Source: Candidatus Doudnabacteria bacterium (GTDB taxonomy: Bacteria; Patescibacteriota; Doudnabacteria; UBA920). From it: 6,013 bases of DNA. Shown here piece after piece: positions 5,524 to 6,013 of this stretch. Position 1 is the stretch's first letter. The number at the start of each line of letters is the position of its first letter. Made by a program: the position numbers and the translations under genes. Where the stretch lies: positions 1 through 6,013 of the forward strand of contig CAIWKW010000071.1 of assembly GCA_903913365.1 (NCBI GenBank), in the 5' to 3' direction. The notes beneath the pieces were generated by a model, which saw only the letters and a program-made list of their open reading frames with translations, did no database searches and had not been told where the DNA came from.

Positions 5524-5555
5524 AAAAACACCTGCATTTAACAGATGTTTTTTGT
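5521..5555 (-). terminator. Second hairpin terminator downstream of tRNA-Gly
   Basis: A 10-bp outer stem (5521-5530 with 5546-5555) and a 3-bp inner stem enclose a 7-nt loop. The C/A imperfection becomes a G-U pair in the minus-strand RNA, giving 14 continuous pairs ending in UUUUUU. It forms a tandem pair with the hairpin at 5605-5641 and shields the lipoprotein gene from tRNA read-through. Confidence 0.75.
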
Positions 5556-5565
5556 GGAGTGATTT

Positions 5566-5603
5566 GACCCTTCGACTCCTCACTTCGTTCGTCGCTCAGG
5601 GTC
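5566..5603. repeat. REP-like imperfect palindrome
   Basis: GACCC (5566-5570) pairs with GGGTC (5599-5603) and CGAC (5573-5576) with GTCG (5591-5594). The CCCTTCGACTCC...GTCGCTCAGGG wording resembles the short palindromes dispersed in many environmental bacterial genomes. It is clearly GC-richer than the flanks and sits between two terminators. Only one copy is in this window, so repetition is not shown. Confidence 0.5.
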
Positions 5604-5604
5604 C

Positions 5605-5641
5605 AAAAAATAATACCCCATGCGTTGGGGTATTATTTTTT
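5605..5641 (-). terminator. Rho-independent terminator of tRNA-Gly
   Basis: A perfect 16-bp stem pairs 5605-5620 with 5626-5641 around the 5-nt loop TGCGT; the minus-strand arm ends in TTTTTT. Its first base (5641) is also the final A of the encoded CCA of tRNA-Gly, so the terminator abuts the mature tRNA end. Confidence 0.9.
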
Positions 5642-5714
5642 GGAGCGGCTAAGGGGAATCGAACCCCTATCCTCTCCATGGCAAGGAGAAGTTCTACCAT
5701 TGAACCATAGCCGC
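5641..5714 (-). tRNA. tRNA-Gly (anticodon GCC)
   Basis: All four arms fold. The acceptor GCGGCTA (5714-5708) pairs with TAGCCGC; the D stem is GTTC/GAAC with loop AATGGTA; the anticodon stem is TCTCC/GGAGA around TTGCCAT (anticodon GCC); the variable loop is 4 nt; the T arm is AGGGG-TTCGATT-CCCCT. The discriminator is U, as usual for bacterial tRNA-Gly, and CCA is encoded. The gene is 71 nt plus CCA. It begins only 6 nt after the stop codon of the upstream CDS, so it is probably cut from a shared transcript. Confidence 0.97.
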
Positions 5715-5720
5715 AAGTTT

Positions 5721-6013
5721 TTAAATATTGTTTTGTATTCCCTCAATCCAGCCCATTATCTTATGGTAGGTATCGGTGGAATTAACTCTTATTTGTATAG
5801 TTCCGTAAGGCAAAACATTAAAAGGTCTTTTGCCCAAACTGGACTTACTAACTCCATAATAGAATTTTTCAAAACGTTCTTTAGGAATTTTAGTCAATTT
5901 TGACCAAAATTGCAAGAGCTGCTCCGCGTTTTGGTGTTGATAAATTCGTAGGCCGGCACGTAATTTTTCTTCCTCAATCCCACAGATTTCCCTTAAAAAT
6001 TTTAAAAAAGCAG
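5721..6013 (-). CDS. C-terminal part of a conserved protein, possibly DNA-binding (partial)
   Basis: The reading frame is open from the right window edge to TAA at 5721-5723, showing 96 residues; its true start lies outside. A TTG at 5915 should not be taken as the start, because matching sequence continues upstream (AFLKFLREICGIEEEKLRAG, then LRIYQHQNAEQLLQFWSKLT). The wording FL...GI.EEKLR..L.I.....AE....FWSKLT.IP...F, then LPYGTIQIRV and a closing KIMGWIEGI, resembles the C-terminal half of CPR/archaeal proteins that pair an N-terminal helix-turn-helix with a LAGLIDADG-like fold. That assignment is from memory and unproven. The tRNA-Gly gene follows 6 nt after the stop. Confidence 0.65.
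   Translation of the reverse strand, partial: AFLKFLREICGIEEEKLRAGLRIYQHQNAEQLLQFWSKLTKIPKERFEKFYYGVSKSSLGKRPFNVLPYGTIQIRVNSTDTYHKIMGWIEGIQNNI

Noticed and set aside
5298..5567. 89-aa plus-strand frame opposite the lipoprotein N-terminus
   Set aside because: It is antisense to the lipoprotein signal peptide and passes through terminator sequence; it has no initiation signals.
5625..5903. 92-aa plus-strand frame across the tRNA
   Set aside because: It reads through the antisense of tRNA-Gly and of the partial CDS; it is a shadow frame.

Overview
The window reads as AT-rich bacterial chromosome, probably from the Candidate Phyla Radiation (Patescibacteria). This rests on the resemblance of several predicted proteins to families I know from those genomes: a lysozyme-like wall protein, a 'VYKYLPDGRTQRF' hypothetical, a lipoprotein with Ig-like folds, and a C-terminal fragment of a CPR-type DNA-binding-like protein. 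It is an inference, not proof. All ORFs close with TAA or TAG and none needs a recoded UGA.

Layout. Positions 1-206 have no ORF but hold a long imperfect inverted repeat and a strong terminator. A secreted lysozyme-like protein (218-874, minus) has a near-consensus promoter about 200 nt upstream and a structured 5' leader. Divergent from it is a small, GC-richer gene for an unrecognised membrane-anchored protein (1403-1771, plus), with its own promoter, Shine-Dalgarno and terminator. Then come, all on the minus strand, an isochorismatase-family cysteine hydrolase of the biuret-hydrolase-like type (1998-2630), a conserved hypothetical (2760-3323), a TIG/Ig-like lipoprotein (3518-4318), and a second lipoprotein with an EF-hand-like calcium loop (4640-5482). 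The right end has tRNA-Gly(GCC) (5641-5714, minus), only 6 nt downstream of the stop codon of a CDS that runs off the window.

How it fits together. Most genes look like single transcription units with their own hairpin terminators. Three encode exported, envelope-associated products (one wall hydrolase, two lipoproteins) and a fourth is probably membrane-anchored, so the region leans towards cell-surface functions. The four central minus-strand genes have no recognisable Shine-Dalgarno sequence, while the two left-hand genes do.

The best leads for something undescribed are the structured leader of the lysozyme-like gene, the inverted-repeat/terminator unit at the left edge, and terminators that carry tRNA-3'-end-like flanks next to a REP-like palindrome on the right. 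I see no CRISPR array, transposase, defence system or other obvious multi-gene novel system.
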